From contig OY829328.1 in the NCBI GenBank assembly GCA_963691655.1, forward strand, positions 81,534,400-81,598,399: a stretch of DNA of 64,000 nucleotides, given 5' to 3'. How positions within the stretch are numbered: position 1 is the first letter of the stretch; each line of letters starts with the position of its first letter. Shown one piece after another: positions 11,451 to 22,390 of the stretch. A program made the position numbers and the translations under genes. Origin of the DNA: Toxonevra muliebris. Taxonomy: Eukaryota; Arthropoda; Insecta; Diptera; Pallopteridae. The notes under the pieces were generated by a model. It saw only the letters and a list, made by a program, of their open reading frames with translations, made no database searches and had not been told where the DNA came from.

Positions 11451-11539
11451 CCTCTCCAACTTGGCGTATTCCTTTGAGATGAAATCCCTTATATATGTTT
11501 CTATAAGTTGGATCCAAAAACCATGGTTCCATGCACCAT

Positions 11540-11810
11540 CTATAAAGGTGCAATTTCTCTCAAGTCCATAGTAATAAGTACTTGCACACCTGCGTTTAGA
11601 AAAATATATCCTTATTAAAAACTAATAACTATTTGAAGGATATTAAATGTAACAAACCCCAGCTCTCGGTCCGTTAAAAACTGGTCATATATCCTTGTTA
11701 GAGCGTCGCACTGTCCAGGTTATAATGTATCAGAGAGGTTATTTAAACTTAGTTTGTATGACACCTTATTCCTCCTCTTCTTTTTTTTGGAAACTTTTAA
11801 CAGAAGTAAA
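11540..11810 (-). pseudogene. Cathepsin L pseudogene remnant
   Basis: On the minus strand this aligns base by base with exon 2, intron 2 and the start of exon 3 of the intact copies: the segment corresponding to KVSYK, the FSD region, the exon 2 end next to GGGTTTGTTA (about 11652-11661) and the TCCATAGT segment of exon 3 (about 11560). Many substitutions and indels destroy the frame, and the region joining to exon 1 is deleted. No usable open frame remains. It is older than the six intact copies. Confidence 0.75.
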
Positions 11811-11879
11811 AGAAATGTCACAACAGCTATAAAAATAGCAAAAACTAATTTTTATAGTTGAAAGTTTAGATTTGCAGTG

Positions 11880-12296
11880 AACAGCCAGCAAACCTTGAAG
11901 CAAATACGAACTATGGGAATCTGTAGCAATACGTCACGCCCTGAATGTGATTTAGATGTCAATGAGCTCAATCATACGTTCCGTGATATAACTACCAAAA
12001 ATAACTGTGAGTGCAAACTGCAGTCAACACCTTAAAAACGTTTTAAATTCAGCCATTCGACTATGCTTGTGTGGATCAATGCGAGATCTTAGATAGTTTC
12101 CTAGCAGTGAAATCTAACTCAGTTGGTTTCGATAGTATTCATCCAATTTCCTTCATATTCTTGCTACCAATCTTACTACCATATATCAGTCACATTTTTA
12201 ACACCACTATCACCACATATTATTTTCCCTCGAGCTGGAAACAGGCAAAGATAATATCGATCCCAAACGCAAACGCAAACTGAATAGCGATCAATA
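11880..12296 (+). mobile_element. LINE reverse transcriptase fragment
   Basis: Translation gives AVKSNSVGFDSIHP followed by YFPSSWKQAKIISIP (12071-12283), the start of a non-LTR reverse transcriptase palm with the usual G-D-I and SWK-A-I-PI-P spacing. Both ends are missing. The right end is cut by insertion of the DD37D element at a TA dinucleotide (12295-12296). Confidence 0.65.
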
Positions 12297-13388
12297 CAGG
12301 GTGACAATTGTAAAGTGACGCAAGTTTAATACTCTGCAGCAAGCTTTGCCATTTACCGTTACTTTAATTTAAAAAGCAAATTCATTCATCATTGGCTTTG
12401 CTTTTAATATCATTTGAATTTTTGTTATTACATTTTGAAATTTCCATAAAAATGGACAAGGAAAATATTCGTCGTGAAATTATGAAATTTCATTTGGCAA
12501 ATTATAGTAGCCGTCAAATTGCAAAGGCTTTATATTTGTCAAGTCGTACGGTAGACCGAGCTATTATTCGATATAATGAAACTGGGGGTTTTGGAGATAG
12601 AGACCGGGGAAAATTTTCAACAGTTGCCACTACTGGTTTAACAGAAAAAATTCGTAAACGAATCAAGCGAAATCCAAGGCGCTCAATGAGAAAAATCGCT
12701 AAGGAAGTGGAAGTAAACCGTGAAACATGCGAATCATTGCAAAATCAAAGCTTAATCTTAAGCCGTACAAGCTCCGAAAAGCTCAAGATCTGACACAAAA
12801 AAAGAAAGATTTGCGACTGCAAAGATGCAAGGCGTTGCTACGCTCCTCCGTGTTAAAAAATGTTGAAAATATCTTGTTTACAGATGAAAAAATTTTCACG
12901 GTTGAACAACATTTCAATGCGCAAAATGACCGAATGTGGCTAACATCATCATCGCAACAAAATAGGACTGTTGGCCGAGTTCAAAAGCCAGCTTCCGTTA
13001 TGGTATGGGCTGGAGTTTCCGTTAATGCCAGAACCCCTCTAATATTCGTTGAAGAGGGTGTTACAATTGACCTGGTTGTTTATCGGAGCATTTTAAATGA
13101 ACACGTTCTTCCCTGGGCCCAAGATACATTTGGAAATAAAAACTGGACTTTCTAGCAAGATTTGCCTTCCCACATGGCAAAATTAACGCAAACATGGATA
13201 AAAGACAATTTTTCTGGATTCATAACATCTCAAGAATAGCCACCATACTCCCCAGACTTGAATCCAATGGACTACTCTATTTGGAGTATTTTAGAGAGTA
13301 AGGCTTGTGCATCTCAACACCACAGTCTGAAGTCGCTGTTAAATTCATTAGAGAAAGCCTGGACTAAAATTGATTAGGAAGTCCCGGG
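12297..13388 (+). mobile_element. Truncated DD37D Tc1/mariner (maT-like) element
   Basis: The left terminus CAGGGTGACAATTGTAAAG follows a TA at 12295-12296 and matches the termini of the element at 19557-20734. The right terminus is missing: at about 13388 the sequence switches abruptly into the 3' flank of gene D. The tail-to-tail junction of genes C and D therefore lies at the broken end of this transposon. Confidence 0.85.
12452..13376 (+). pseudogene. Broken maT-like transposase
   Basis: Same transposase as at 19698-20639, with the N-terminal helix-turn-helix part (YSSRQIAKALYLSSRTVDRA) and the catalytic domain. One base is deleted near 12728 (GAAACATGCG for GAAACAGTGCG), shifting the frame. 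A stop replaces the Gln before the second catalytic Asp near 13155, with three bases lost just after it, and a stop replaces Trp near 13240. It does keep the C-terminal stretch after SIWSILE that the other copy has lost. Non-functional. Confidence 0.85.
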
Positions 13389-13614
13389 CGAACTTTCAGG
13401 TTCAAAAGTGAGCTGAGGCTTCTTTATCTCAGAAAATGACCGTCGAGTAATTCGAAACACCCATGACGCTAGCTCTTGAACGTTATAGTGTCGCTGTTGT
13501 CACGATTCCCACTCGAAATGATAATATCTTTGTATTGATGATTAAATATAAAATAATTAATAAACAAATTTACAAGTTTTTTTTATGATATGCTGAAAAA
13601 TTGTAACATTTTTT

Positions 13615-13620
13615 TTTATT
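13615..13620 (-). terminator. Poly(A) signal of gene D
   Basis: AATAAA on the minus strand, 84 bases past the stop of gene D. Confidence 0.5.
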
Positions 13621-13703
13621 TATGATTATTACATTATTTGATTTTCCGATGATAAGAAACTCGGTTACTTTCTTGGTCGCTTTACTTCTAACGAACTAAG
13701 CAA

Positions 13704-14922
13704 TTACTTAACTGTTGGATAACTGGCTTCAGTAGCAATACCACATTGATTATTCTTATTGCGTGACATTTTCCAATAACCCTTATCGCCTTTTTCTTCA
13801 CCCCATGAATTTTTAACTAACCAATAATCTTTACCATTTTCCGAACCATAACCAACCACTAATACACCATGAGTCAAATCCGTTGAACTACATTCAGGGT
13901 TATCGTATACTCCACTGGTATAATGTTTAAATGAACTCGATCTTGCGTCAATAGCAACCGAAATGGGACCAATAAACGCTACAGCTTCAAGCAGTTTCTG
14001 TTCATCACCACTTGGAATATTTGTGAATCCAGTATCGGTAGCACCGACGGTATCTGGATTAAAACGACATGCACCATTTTTAGCCTTATATGGATAAGAA
14101 TCTTCAGTATCAATGCCATTATTATTTTCAACATATGAGAAAGCATTATCCATTATACCACCAGCACAGCCACCATTACCATATTTTCCAGAACAGTCAA
14201 TTAAATTTTGTTCAGAGAGTGAAACAAGTTGCCCGTTTTTTATGAAATGTTGACCCTCTAGAGCACCAGTGGCAGAGAAAGCCCAACATGCACCGCAAAC
14301 TTTTCCTGAAAATGAAAGAAATACTGAATATACGAATTTCTGTAGTTGAAACTTCAGGATCCTTCATACCTTGATTCTTAACCGGCGTTACCGCGCCTCT
14401 TTCCCTCCAGTCCATAGTTTCAGGTACTTTCATATTGGTTGGTGGAACAAAAGTGCTATTATTTCTACGTTAAAAAAAATAATTCTTTTTATTAAAAACA
14501 ATTAACTATTTGAGGGAAATTAAATTTAACAAACCCCAAATTTCGATCCGGTGAAGACTGTTTATATCCTGTCAGAGTGTCTCTCATTTCGTGTGATAAT
14601 TTATCAGAGAATTCATTCAAACTTTGTGTGTATGACACCTTTCCGTCTTCAAACAATCGATTGTGCTTCTCGATGAGATATTTATTTTCTTTGAAAATTT
14701 TAAAACGCAAATTCTCCTCACTTTCAGAATTGTAATGTTTACCATATTTCTCCTTTTGATAAAATCAAAATATTTTTGTGATTGCAAAGGAAATTTGAAT
14801 TTTTAAATGTAGTATGTATAAATGCAAACCTTAAAAGTCTGCCATGCATTTAGATCTTCATCTCTTAAGGGAATTGCACATGCAAAAGCCAAAACTGCCA
14901 GAAGAAGAATTACTGTACGCAT
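13704..14922 (-). CDS. Cathepsin L-like cysteine protease, copy D
   Basis: C1A protease zymogen of 332 residues from exons 14922-14830, 14752-14535, 14455-14370 and 14305-13704, all GT-AG and in phase. Signal peptide, ERFNIN propeptide and NEFSD are present. The mature domain reads [12 protein letters not shown] (active-site Cys 139), so one residue is inserted between the oxyanion Gln and the CGxC motif, and Ala replaces the Ser before the nucleophile. CAGG, His in [11 protein letters not shown] and Asn in LVKNSWG follow. The second Trp of the WGxxWG pattern is Lys (WGEEKG), a notable loss. One extra Lys ends the protein. It belongs with copy B by its CGAC motif. Confidence 0.9.
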
Positions 14923-15032
14923 TTTTATGGAGTCTATTATTGAAAACCATGTATATAAGAATACAAGAGAAAATGTATTAGTTTCGCTTCAATTCACAGA
15001 GCAGGTGAAAATTACAAATCGGAAATTAAATA

Positions 15033-15039
15033 GTTATAC
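15033..15039 (-). promoter_or_regulatory. TATA-like box of gene D
   Basis: GTATAAC in the conserved block, about 111 bases upstream of the start codon. Inferred from conservation and spacing. Confidence 0.35.
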
Positions 15040-16439
15040 AGGGTCAACCTTTAGGGGTCACCATGAAATCCGTTTTCACTTCGTCCTACGAATAGATTGG
15101 CAACATGTTCGTACTCAGACCGTGTTTCAACTTCGTTCATCGTTCATTCTCTCTTCCTTTATAATGCATTATCGGAGTAAGAACACGATCTGAGTTAAAA
15201 TATAATCCATTACAAAAAAAAAAAAATAGATCTACAGATCCCCGCCAATTAACAACTCAGGTTTCAGAGCTGGCATCCTTTCCTTAGTTCCTGTAAACTG
15301 ATAAAACAGCGACCAGTCGAAAGATGGGATCCGATCGCAGGATTTCAGTGGTAATTGTTGATTCCCATCAAAAAGGTACTGGACCTATTTATCAAATCTG
15401 AATTATCACTTGCCTTAATTGTTACCCAACTTGTGAATTATTCTGCGTATCTTGACTCGACTTGACTTGATTTAACTGTTTTTCAATAAAACTATGAAGA
15501 TTATGAAGTCGGTTTCTTCATTTTATAGTAAAATTCTAATTAGTTCGAAGTAAAGATAAGTGGAAAAACTAATCTCTAAAGTATTTTCAATTGCAGTAAT
15601 TTGTTATTAGAAATCTCAACACTATCTCCGGTTGATTTCTCTTATCATTTATTAAGAATATTAAGTGGAGTGTGACACTTCAACTAATCTGGACTTATAA
15701 ACATTGTATATTATGATTGGCATTAGTAATTGTTTAAATTGATTTTTAAACACTTTGTTTAAAATGTTAACACTGAGGTTTTCTAAAACGATAATAAATT
15801 CATTAAATAAAATTGATTGTAATTTATCAGATTGTGAAAAATGTTTCCATGTATTTCAAAAAGCGTAATGAGGGAATGCGACATCTAAGTGGTTTCAAAG
15901 ATTCCAAATCTGGAATTTTACTATAGAATAGGACGAACGATACAAATGTAACTTTTGAACTGGGAAGGAAATACTATAACTACTTAGTTGGTAAAATTAC
16001 TGATATAACGTAGGCAGATATCCAATCATCAGCACAGCAAGAAATTCAATTTTATGGATTTCAATGTCAACTCAAGGCAGTAAAAATTCTAAGCCGGACA
16101 TTTGTCAGTGAAGAACGACACCCTCGTAAAGGCCACTCGACAGTATAAATGTAGTCCTGGTGAAGACTAAATTTGTAAAAAAAAAATTCAAGATTGATCC
16201 AAGAAATTATATTAAAAAGTCATTTCGAATACACAATGAAATCAGCTCGATGAATGACGGCCAAAAAAATACATGAATTCGCATTGTTCAATATTTCTTT
16301 GCAGCTACATCTGAAAATGGAACGGAATAAAGTCGGAACTGGTGATGAAGCCATTTACCTATATGTTTCCATAAGTACGATCCAGAAACCACATCTCCAG
16401 CCACAGACAAACAAAACAACAAAAAATTTGTATCCGCTG

Positions 16440-17610
16440 AACTGAGACTTTTTCTAAAAGTAAAAGAAAATTTTGAAGAAATTTGCAAACAAGTCGGAGT
16501 CCAACAACAAATGATCTCAAGAGACTTTCAAAAGAAGAGAGAAATAACGCAACTGCTGAGTTTCTCAAACGACTTGATCCGACGACAAAAGATTACGAAT
16601 ACAGCTTGAGGAGAGCAACGCAGTATCTAAAACGCCCAACCAAAAGAAATGCTGCTATTGTAGAGAACAACGGCACACGATGTAGAACAAATGCAGAAAA
16701 GGTAGAAGCATTCGCACAGTATTTATACTCTGTTTTTCAACCTTACTTAGAATACGACACTTGTGAAAAGATTTAGATATTGAATTTCTTAGATTCGCCC
16801 TGCCAGATGAGTCTCCAAATACGACATATCTCCCCAACGAAAGTCCAACGAGAAATCAAGGCACTAAATCATAAAAAATCTCCCGGTTTTGATAAAATCG
16901 ATGGCAAAGTTCTACAGAATTTACCATGAAAATGCAACTTATTTCTTACGCTTGTATACAATGCCATATTAAGATTAGATTACTTCACAAGTCAATGGAA
17001 GTGTGCAGAGGTATTTGTTATGATTCAAAAGCCGAATAAGCCGGACGGAGAAATGTATGATGTCCTACCATCCACCATCCAATTAGCTTGTTGGTAGCTT
17101 TTTTTCCAAAGTATTTGAGGGAATACTTTTGAGAAGACTGCTACCAGTTTTAGACGAACTTAACGTAGTACCGAAACATTAGTTTGGATTTAGGAAAGGT
17201 CACGGAATTCCGGAACAATGCCACTGAATCGTCAATATTATAATTGAGAGCTTAGAAACCAAAAAAATATTGTTCAGCTGTCTTTCTAGATGTACAATAT
17301 TTATCTCTTGGTGCTCACCTCGAATGTAGATTGACTTGAAAAACACACATTAAAACCAAACAGATACAAATAAACATTAAAACGAAAAACATGTACTGGT
17401 TATTCAGGCGGAATTCTCAACTATCTCTCGAAAATAAAGTGAGACTCTATAAGGCAATATTAGAACCAGTATGGACCTATGCTGTACAGCTGTGGGAAAC
17501 GGCGAGCAACTCTAACATAGAGATCTTGCAATGTTATTAATCAAAAACACCTAGAACTATTGTAGATGCACCTTGATTTGTAACTAATGAACAGATACCT
17601 AAAGACCTCA
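16440..17610 (+). mobile_element. Dead jockey-like LINE fragment in block 2
   Basis: Same fossil as at 3150-4345. The linker ORF 16483-16776 reads KDYEYSLRRATQYLKR and ends FQPYLEYDTCEKI. Reverse transcriptase pieces follow with stops. The YADD-containing segment is deleted at the same point as in block 1. Confidence 0.75.
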
Positions 17611-17800
17611 ATATTTTCTTTTATTTTGGGGTCAGAAGAAAGCTCAGATCATTTCCTTTGAGAACTTTCAGGTTCAAAAGTGAGCTGAGGCTTGTTTATC
17701 CATCAAAATGAAAGTCAAAGAACTCGAAACACCCATGACGCTAGCTCTTAAACCTTGTAGTGCCCCTGTTCTCATGATTCCCACTCCAAATGATGCTATC

Positions 17801-18100
17801 TTTGTTTAGATGGTGGAAAAAAGGTAGTTAGAAATGAGGTGAATGTCTCAGTAATCGTGTCAGTTCCACTGATCGTTATTGCTATTGTTACAAATTTAAA
17901 AAATAACGAAAAAATTATTTTATTTGTAGTAAGCATTGATTTTTTTATTTTTAATTTTTTTTAGTTATTTTTGTTTTATAGCAAACATAGACTGAAATTA
18001 TAAAATTCAAATTTTAAATTTGAAAATTAAAGTTTACTAAGTCCTGGATAGTCTTTAAGGTTAATTTATATATATTTTTTTAAATATATAAGTAATCATC
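17801..18100. other. AT-rich spacer right of the D block
   Basis: No gene or recognisable repeat is seen. The cathepsin-unit homology ends at the left edge. Confidence 0.4.
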
Positions 18101-19189
18101 AAGGCCGAATTTAGGGGGGGAGGTTTGGGGGTTCTGACCGCCCCTCCCCCACCGAAATGTGGAAACTTTATTCTAATTTTAGAGATTAATTGCCAATGGA
18201 TGGAAAAAAAGTCAAAATAAATCTATTTAACGATATTTTTTATTTCCATCGGTTTTTTTTCTAAAAAGTCAAATATAAAAAATAAATTTGAAATCTTACT
18301 TACACTATGCAATCAAATCCGATTTGTTTTCTTCGACATGAGGTTTGACTACGGATTCAAAAAGAGAAGTTGATACTGAGCACTCCTGCATTCATAGTTT
18401 TTCTAGGTCAGTAACTGTTTTTTATTTAAAGTTTCGTCCTGAATCAGTTTGAAAAGTTTGAAAATTAATAAAAAATAGAAAAAATTATCGGATCCTTGTG
18501 AAATTAGACTTGCTTGAAACCCATTATTTCCTGAAACGTGACGTGATGGCAAGTTTTTAACCTCAGATTCGTGTTCAGCGTAAAAAATTCTTTCGCAAAA
18601 ACTAGGAACCATTTTATTAGCAAAACCCATGCAGTTTTAGGAGACAATCTTCAAATGTAATTACTTTTTAACCCATTATTGCTCAGAGCACCACGACTAG
18701 AAAGATCTTCATCAATGCTGTGACTTCACGAATTTAGGGAATATAAGCTAACCTCATCCGTGTTCCTTATCATTGATAATGATCCGAATTCCCAATGATG
18801 ATCATTTGAAAAAAATGAGTCTCTACTATTTTTGGTAATTTTTTTGAGGTTGGGTACATCATCAGTAGTGGGAAGTCAATGAGTTAATGAAATTATGTCC
18901 TTCACGATAAAAAAAAAATGCATTTGAACGCACATTGAATAATATTTATTTCAAAAAATTTAATTTGATTATTCTGTGAATTTTTTTTGTCAGTTTTGGC
19001 CATTTTTTTTGAGGTTAAGATTAAAAAAAATCGGAAAATTTTTCCTAAAATTTTAATTCTATAGGGTCCATCAAATGTATTATCGATTTAATTTATTGTA
19101 TTTAAAAATCAGTTTGATAAAAATTATTTATGAATATTTTCTTCGCATGAAAACCCCCAAAAAGAAAAAAATTTCTGGCTACGGCCCTG
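18101..19189. mobile_element. Candidate DNA-transposon relic with GC-rich ends
   Basis: The left end reads AAGGCCGAATTTAGG. The right end, reverse complemented, reads CAGGGCCGTAGCCAG, so the ends are imperfect inverted repeats. A shorter relative is at 57467-57735 in an intron of the exchanger gene; it matches 18101-18327 and 19113-19160 and lacks the 0.78 kb between. No transposase is visible. Family unknown. Confidence 0.5.
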
Positions 19190-19556
19190 TACAGTATAGT
19201 ACCTACTTATATGTTATGTATGCATACACTTTTATACAACTTCCACTTCCCTTTTCCTGCATTTTTTCACGGAAGACAAGTTCCTTTTCACTTTCAAATG
19301 AAGATAGAAGATTACTAAGTTTGTATGTACGTCAATTTGAAGATAACTTCGCAAGGTTGTGTGAATGTAAGTAGAAGTCTCAACTTACTATATACAGATA
19401 CTCATATGTAAAATTTTATGTTAAAACTATGTAGCATATGGTAATATAATTTTTGGTTTACCTGCTCAAATATCTGTATGCATAACTATTACACTAGGTA
19501 ACAAATTTAAAGTTTTACCTTTAGATAACATAATGCAATAAAAAGTAAACTTTATA

Positions 19557-20734
19557 CAGGGTGACAATCGTAAAGTGAGGCACACATTTCAGCAGTTATT
19601 TTCAAAAGGACGTTCTTCCATTAAGTACAATTAAGTGTTAACATTGCTGAATATATAAGCATTCATTTGAACCCCACCTCATTCAATATAACCTCCTTTA
19701 GCCTGCACACATGCCTTCAATCGATCCGGAAATTAAAATACTCCAAATAGAGTAGTCCATTGGATTCAAGTCTGGGGAGTATGGTGGCCATTCTTGAGAT
19801 GTTATGAATCCAGAAAAATTGTCTTTTATCCATGTTTGCGTTAATTTTGCCATGTGGGAAGGTGCAGAATCTTGCTGGAAAGTCCAGTTTTTATTTCCAA
19901 ATGTATCTTGGGCCCAGGGAAGAACATGTTCATTTAAAATGCTCCGATAAACAACCAGGTCAATTGTAACACCCTCTTCAACGAATATTAGAGGGGTTCT
20001 GGCATTAGCGGAAACTCCAGCCCATACCATAACGGAAGCTGGCTTTTGAACTCGGCCAACAGTCCTATTTTGTTGCGATGATGATGTTAGCCACATTCGG
20101 TCATTTTGCGCATTGAAATGTTGTTCAACCGTGAAAATTTTTTCATCTGTAAACAAGATATTTTCAACATTTTTTAACACGGAGGAGCGTAGCAACGCCT
20201 TGCATCTTTGCAGTCGCAAATCTTTCTTTTTTTGTGTCAGATCTTGAGCTTTTCGGAGCTTGTACGGCTTAAGATTAAGCTTTGATTTTGCAATGATTCG
20301 CACTGTTTCACGGTTTACTCCCACTTCCTTAGCGATTTTTCTCATTGAGCGCCTTGGATTTAGCTTGATTCGTTTACGAATTTTTTCTGTTAAACCAGTA
20401 GTGGCAACTGTTGAAAATTTTCCCCGGTCTCTATATCCAAAACCCCCAGTTTCATTATATCGAATAATAGCTCGGTCTACCGTACGACTTGACAAATTTA
20501 AAGCCTTTGCAATTTGACGGCTACTATAATTTGCCAAATGAAATTTCATAATTTCACGACGAATATTTTCCTTGTCCATTTTTATGGAAATTTCAAAATG
20601 TAATAACAAAAATTCAAATGAAATTAAAAGCAAAGCCAATGATGAATGAATTTGCTTTTTAAATTAAAGTAACGGTAAATGGCAAAGCTTGCTGCAGAGT
20701 ATTAAACTTGCGTCACTTTACAATTGTCACCCTG
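19557..20734 (-). mobile_element. Nearly complete DD37D Tc1/mariner (maT-like) element
   Basis: A 1178-bp element with inverted ends starting CAGGGTGACAAT and continuing GTAAAGTGA, flanked by TA on both sides (19555-19556 and 20735-20736), the target duplication of the superfamily. It contains one long transposase frame on the minus strand. The 3' end of the gene carries an internal deletion, so it is probably not autonomous. Confidence 0.9.
19698..20639 (-). CDS. maT-like (DD37D) transposase, C-terminally damaged
   Basis: Cut-and-paste transposase of 313 residues; translation may start at the internal Met 21 (MDKENIRRE), the usual family start. The N-terminal half holds paired-type helix-turn-helix segments (SSRQIAKALNLSSRTVDRA, then MRKIAKEVGVNRETVRII). 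The catalytic residues are Asp in LFTDEKIF, Asp in FQQDSAPSH and Asp in SPDLNPMDYS. I count 37 residues between the last two, which defines the DD37D (maT) group. After SIWSIL the frame runs into 10 unrelated residues. The expected C-terminal stretch LKACVQAKGGYIE is present just downstream in another frame, so a deletion has shifted the end. Compare the truncated sister at 12297, which keeps the deleted part. Confidence 0.9.
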   Translation of the reverse strand: MALLLISFEFLLLHFEISIKMDKENIRREIMKFHLANYSSRQIAKALNLSSRTVDRAIIRYNETGGFGYRDRGKFSTVATTGLTEKIRKRIKLNPRRSMRKIAKEVGVNRETVRIIAKSKLNLKPYKLRKAQDLTQKKKDLRLQRCKALLRSSVLKNVENILFTDEKIFTVEQHFNAQNDRMWLTSSSQQNRTVGRVQKPASVMVWAGVSANARTPLIFVEEGVTIDLVVYRSILNEHVLPWAQDTFGNKNWTFQQDSAPSHMAKLTQTWIKDNFSGFITSQEWPPYSPDLNPMDYSIWSILISGSIEGMCAG

Positions 20735-20929
20735 TACATAATAGTGATGTTTCTTTTTCTGATTCAAATGTTTTTCGATTCAGTTAAAATTTCGTACATG
20801 CTCAAAAAATAGCTTCAAATTTTTGAATCTATAATCTTGAATGGTTTTTAGTTCTAGTTCTAATTTCAACTCATATTTTTCGGGTTGCCTTTTAATTTTG
20901 ATTTCTGTAGTATTTAGTTCATGCACGTA

Positions 20930-21842
20930 GGGAAATGTGGGGAATGTTGAACCACTCTTTAATTTTGACTGATAACTCACCCTAAAGTCGAAATTTTTCA
21001 AAATTTGAGAAATGGAGGTTAAACTAGAAACAAAATGCCACGTTTTGGGAGTTGCAGAATTTCAAAATTCGAATTTGTTGTAAAGTCTTAAGAATTAAAC
21101 CAAAATATTCGATTTTGTCATTTTGAAAAATCGTGGGGGAATGTCGAACCACTTTGCAAATTGAGAAAATCCGAACAAATATTGATGTAAAACGATTATT
21201 TATGACTTCGTTATGAAAAAAACATAAGATTTGAATGAAAAATATAGAGAAAAAATCAATGTTATTTATTCGGAATCGGAGTTTTTGCATGTGCACACAT
21301 CGCAAGTGAGCAGCTCGATCGCACTCATTGCAATGAATCGTGTTGTTTCGGTTCTGCTTCTTAGCCAATTTCTTGCCGCAAATGATGCAGGAATCATAAT
21401 CTACGTCTTAAAAACTACCTATAACTAATTTTCTGTCGATAATTTACTATATAACTAAGTGGCTCGATATTCCCCAGAAGCTGTGTTCTACAAAATAGCC
21501 GCCCATGAGTCACAGAACCAAATTTCATGCAAAAAAAATTGTTTGACTGTAAATAGTATTCACACACAATGATTTGAAAAATATTTACTTGCTTGGTTTT
21601 ACGCAAAAATGTTGAAAAAGCAATGTAATTTTTAAAACACAAAAACACTTTTGGAATCTCAAAAATCACTTGATTATCGCAGAAAGCACAAAATTCGTCT
21701 CATCAGTTCGACTGCTAATTAAAAAATGAGATGAAGCTGAAATAATACGATGGCAAAAGTTTCGCATAGATCGAATGTCAGATAATGCAGATAAAACTAA
21801 TGGTTCGACATTCCCCATGGTTCGAAATTCCCCACATTCCCC
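20930..21842 (-). mobile_element. pogo-like DNA transposon relic
   Basis: TA dinucleotides (20928-20929 and 21843-21844) flank inverted ends that begin GGGrAATGTGGGGAAT and continue with TTCGAACCA or TTGAACCA. Extra copies of the GGGGAATGTCGAACCA motif occur inside at about 21135 and 21800. The element is 913 bp and holds only a zinc-finger remnant, not a full transposase. The pogo-like assignment rests on the TA site, the end sequence and the zinc finger, and is tentative. Confidence 0.6.
21270..21400 (-). pseudogene. PHD-like zinc-finger fragment in the pogo-like relic
   Basis: The minus strand reads DSCIICGKKLAKKQ, then NTIHCNECDRAAHLRCVHMQ, giving a C-x2-C, C-x2-C, H-x2-C pattern like the C-terminal half of a PHD finger. 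Such fingers occur at the ends of some insect pogo-type transposases. A stop lies just upstream in frame and no DDE domain remains. Confidence 0.5.
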
Positions 21843-21900
21843 TACTTTTTGAAGTGAAACTTCTTTAGCGAGGGTGAGTCGAAAATTTTGCAACGAGAAA

Positions 21901-22140
21901 CGCGTTGTTGTTGCACTCATACGAAACTAATAAGAATCAAAGTTATGCTGTTGTTAGTATTTAGCGAACGAAGTCATATGGGGATCGGCTAGATACAATC
22001 ATGCAGGGAGTCGACTTCTTGCAGTTTTATCTCATGAGTTTAAGTGAGAGGGTCGATATAACGGTCTCGGCTTGATATAACTGAACTTTCCTTTCATGTG
22101 TTATATACGTGTACTACGTGGTGTGTATGCCAATAAGTTT
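21901..22140. repeat. Direct repeat unit 1 (intact)
   Basis: Shares the order of CGCGTT-TTGTTGCACTCATAC, AGTTTTATCTCAT, ACTTTCCTTTC-TGTGTTATATAC and GTG-ATGCCAATAA motifs with 22221-22390 plus 23683-23712. Unit 2 is interrupted by the mariner insertion; unit 1 is not. Confidence 0.7.
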
Positions 22141-22220
22141 AGAGAGTATCAACCGAAAAAAAACTGCAGAAAATAGAAAGAGGATACAAAAGCTGCAACA
22201 ATAACGGTCACGTGAAAAAT

Positions 22221-22390
22221 CGCGTTTTTGTTGCACTCATACTAAAACAGCTACATACGATCAACCAGAAACCAGAGAGTCTACTTCTCGCAGTTTTATC
22301 TCATTTGCTTTAATGAGAGAACCGACATAGTTGCCTCTGCTTGATTCCATATAGCGAAACTTTCCTTTCTTGTGTTATATACTCATACTA
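22221..22390. repeat. Direct repeat unit 2, left part
   Basis: Left part of the second copy of the 21901-22140 sequence. It stops at the TA where the mariner inserted and resumes at 23683. Confidence 0.7.

Larger units (their letters stand above)
14923..17800. repeat. Duplicated intergenic block, copy 2 (upstream of D)
   Basis: Closest relative of the A-B block 1661-4500, in the same orientation, including the jockey fossil and its internal deletion (junction near 17297). It runs to within the 3' flank of what should be the next cathepsin gene (GATGCTATCTTTG, about 17800) and then stops. The gene that once followed has been removed or moved by a breakpoint. Confidence 0.85.
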
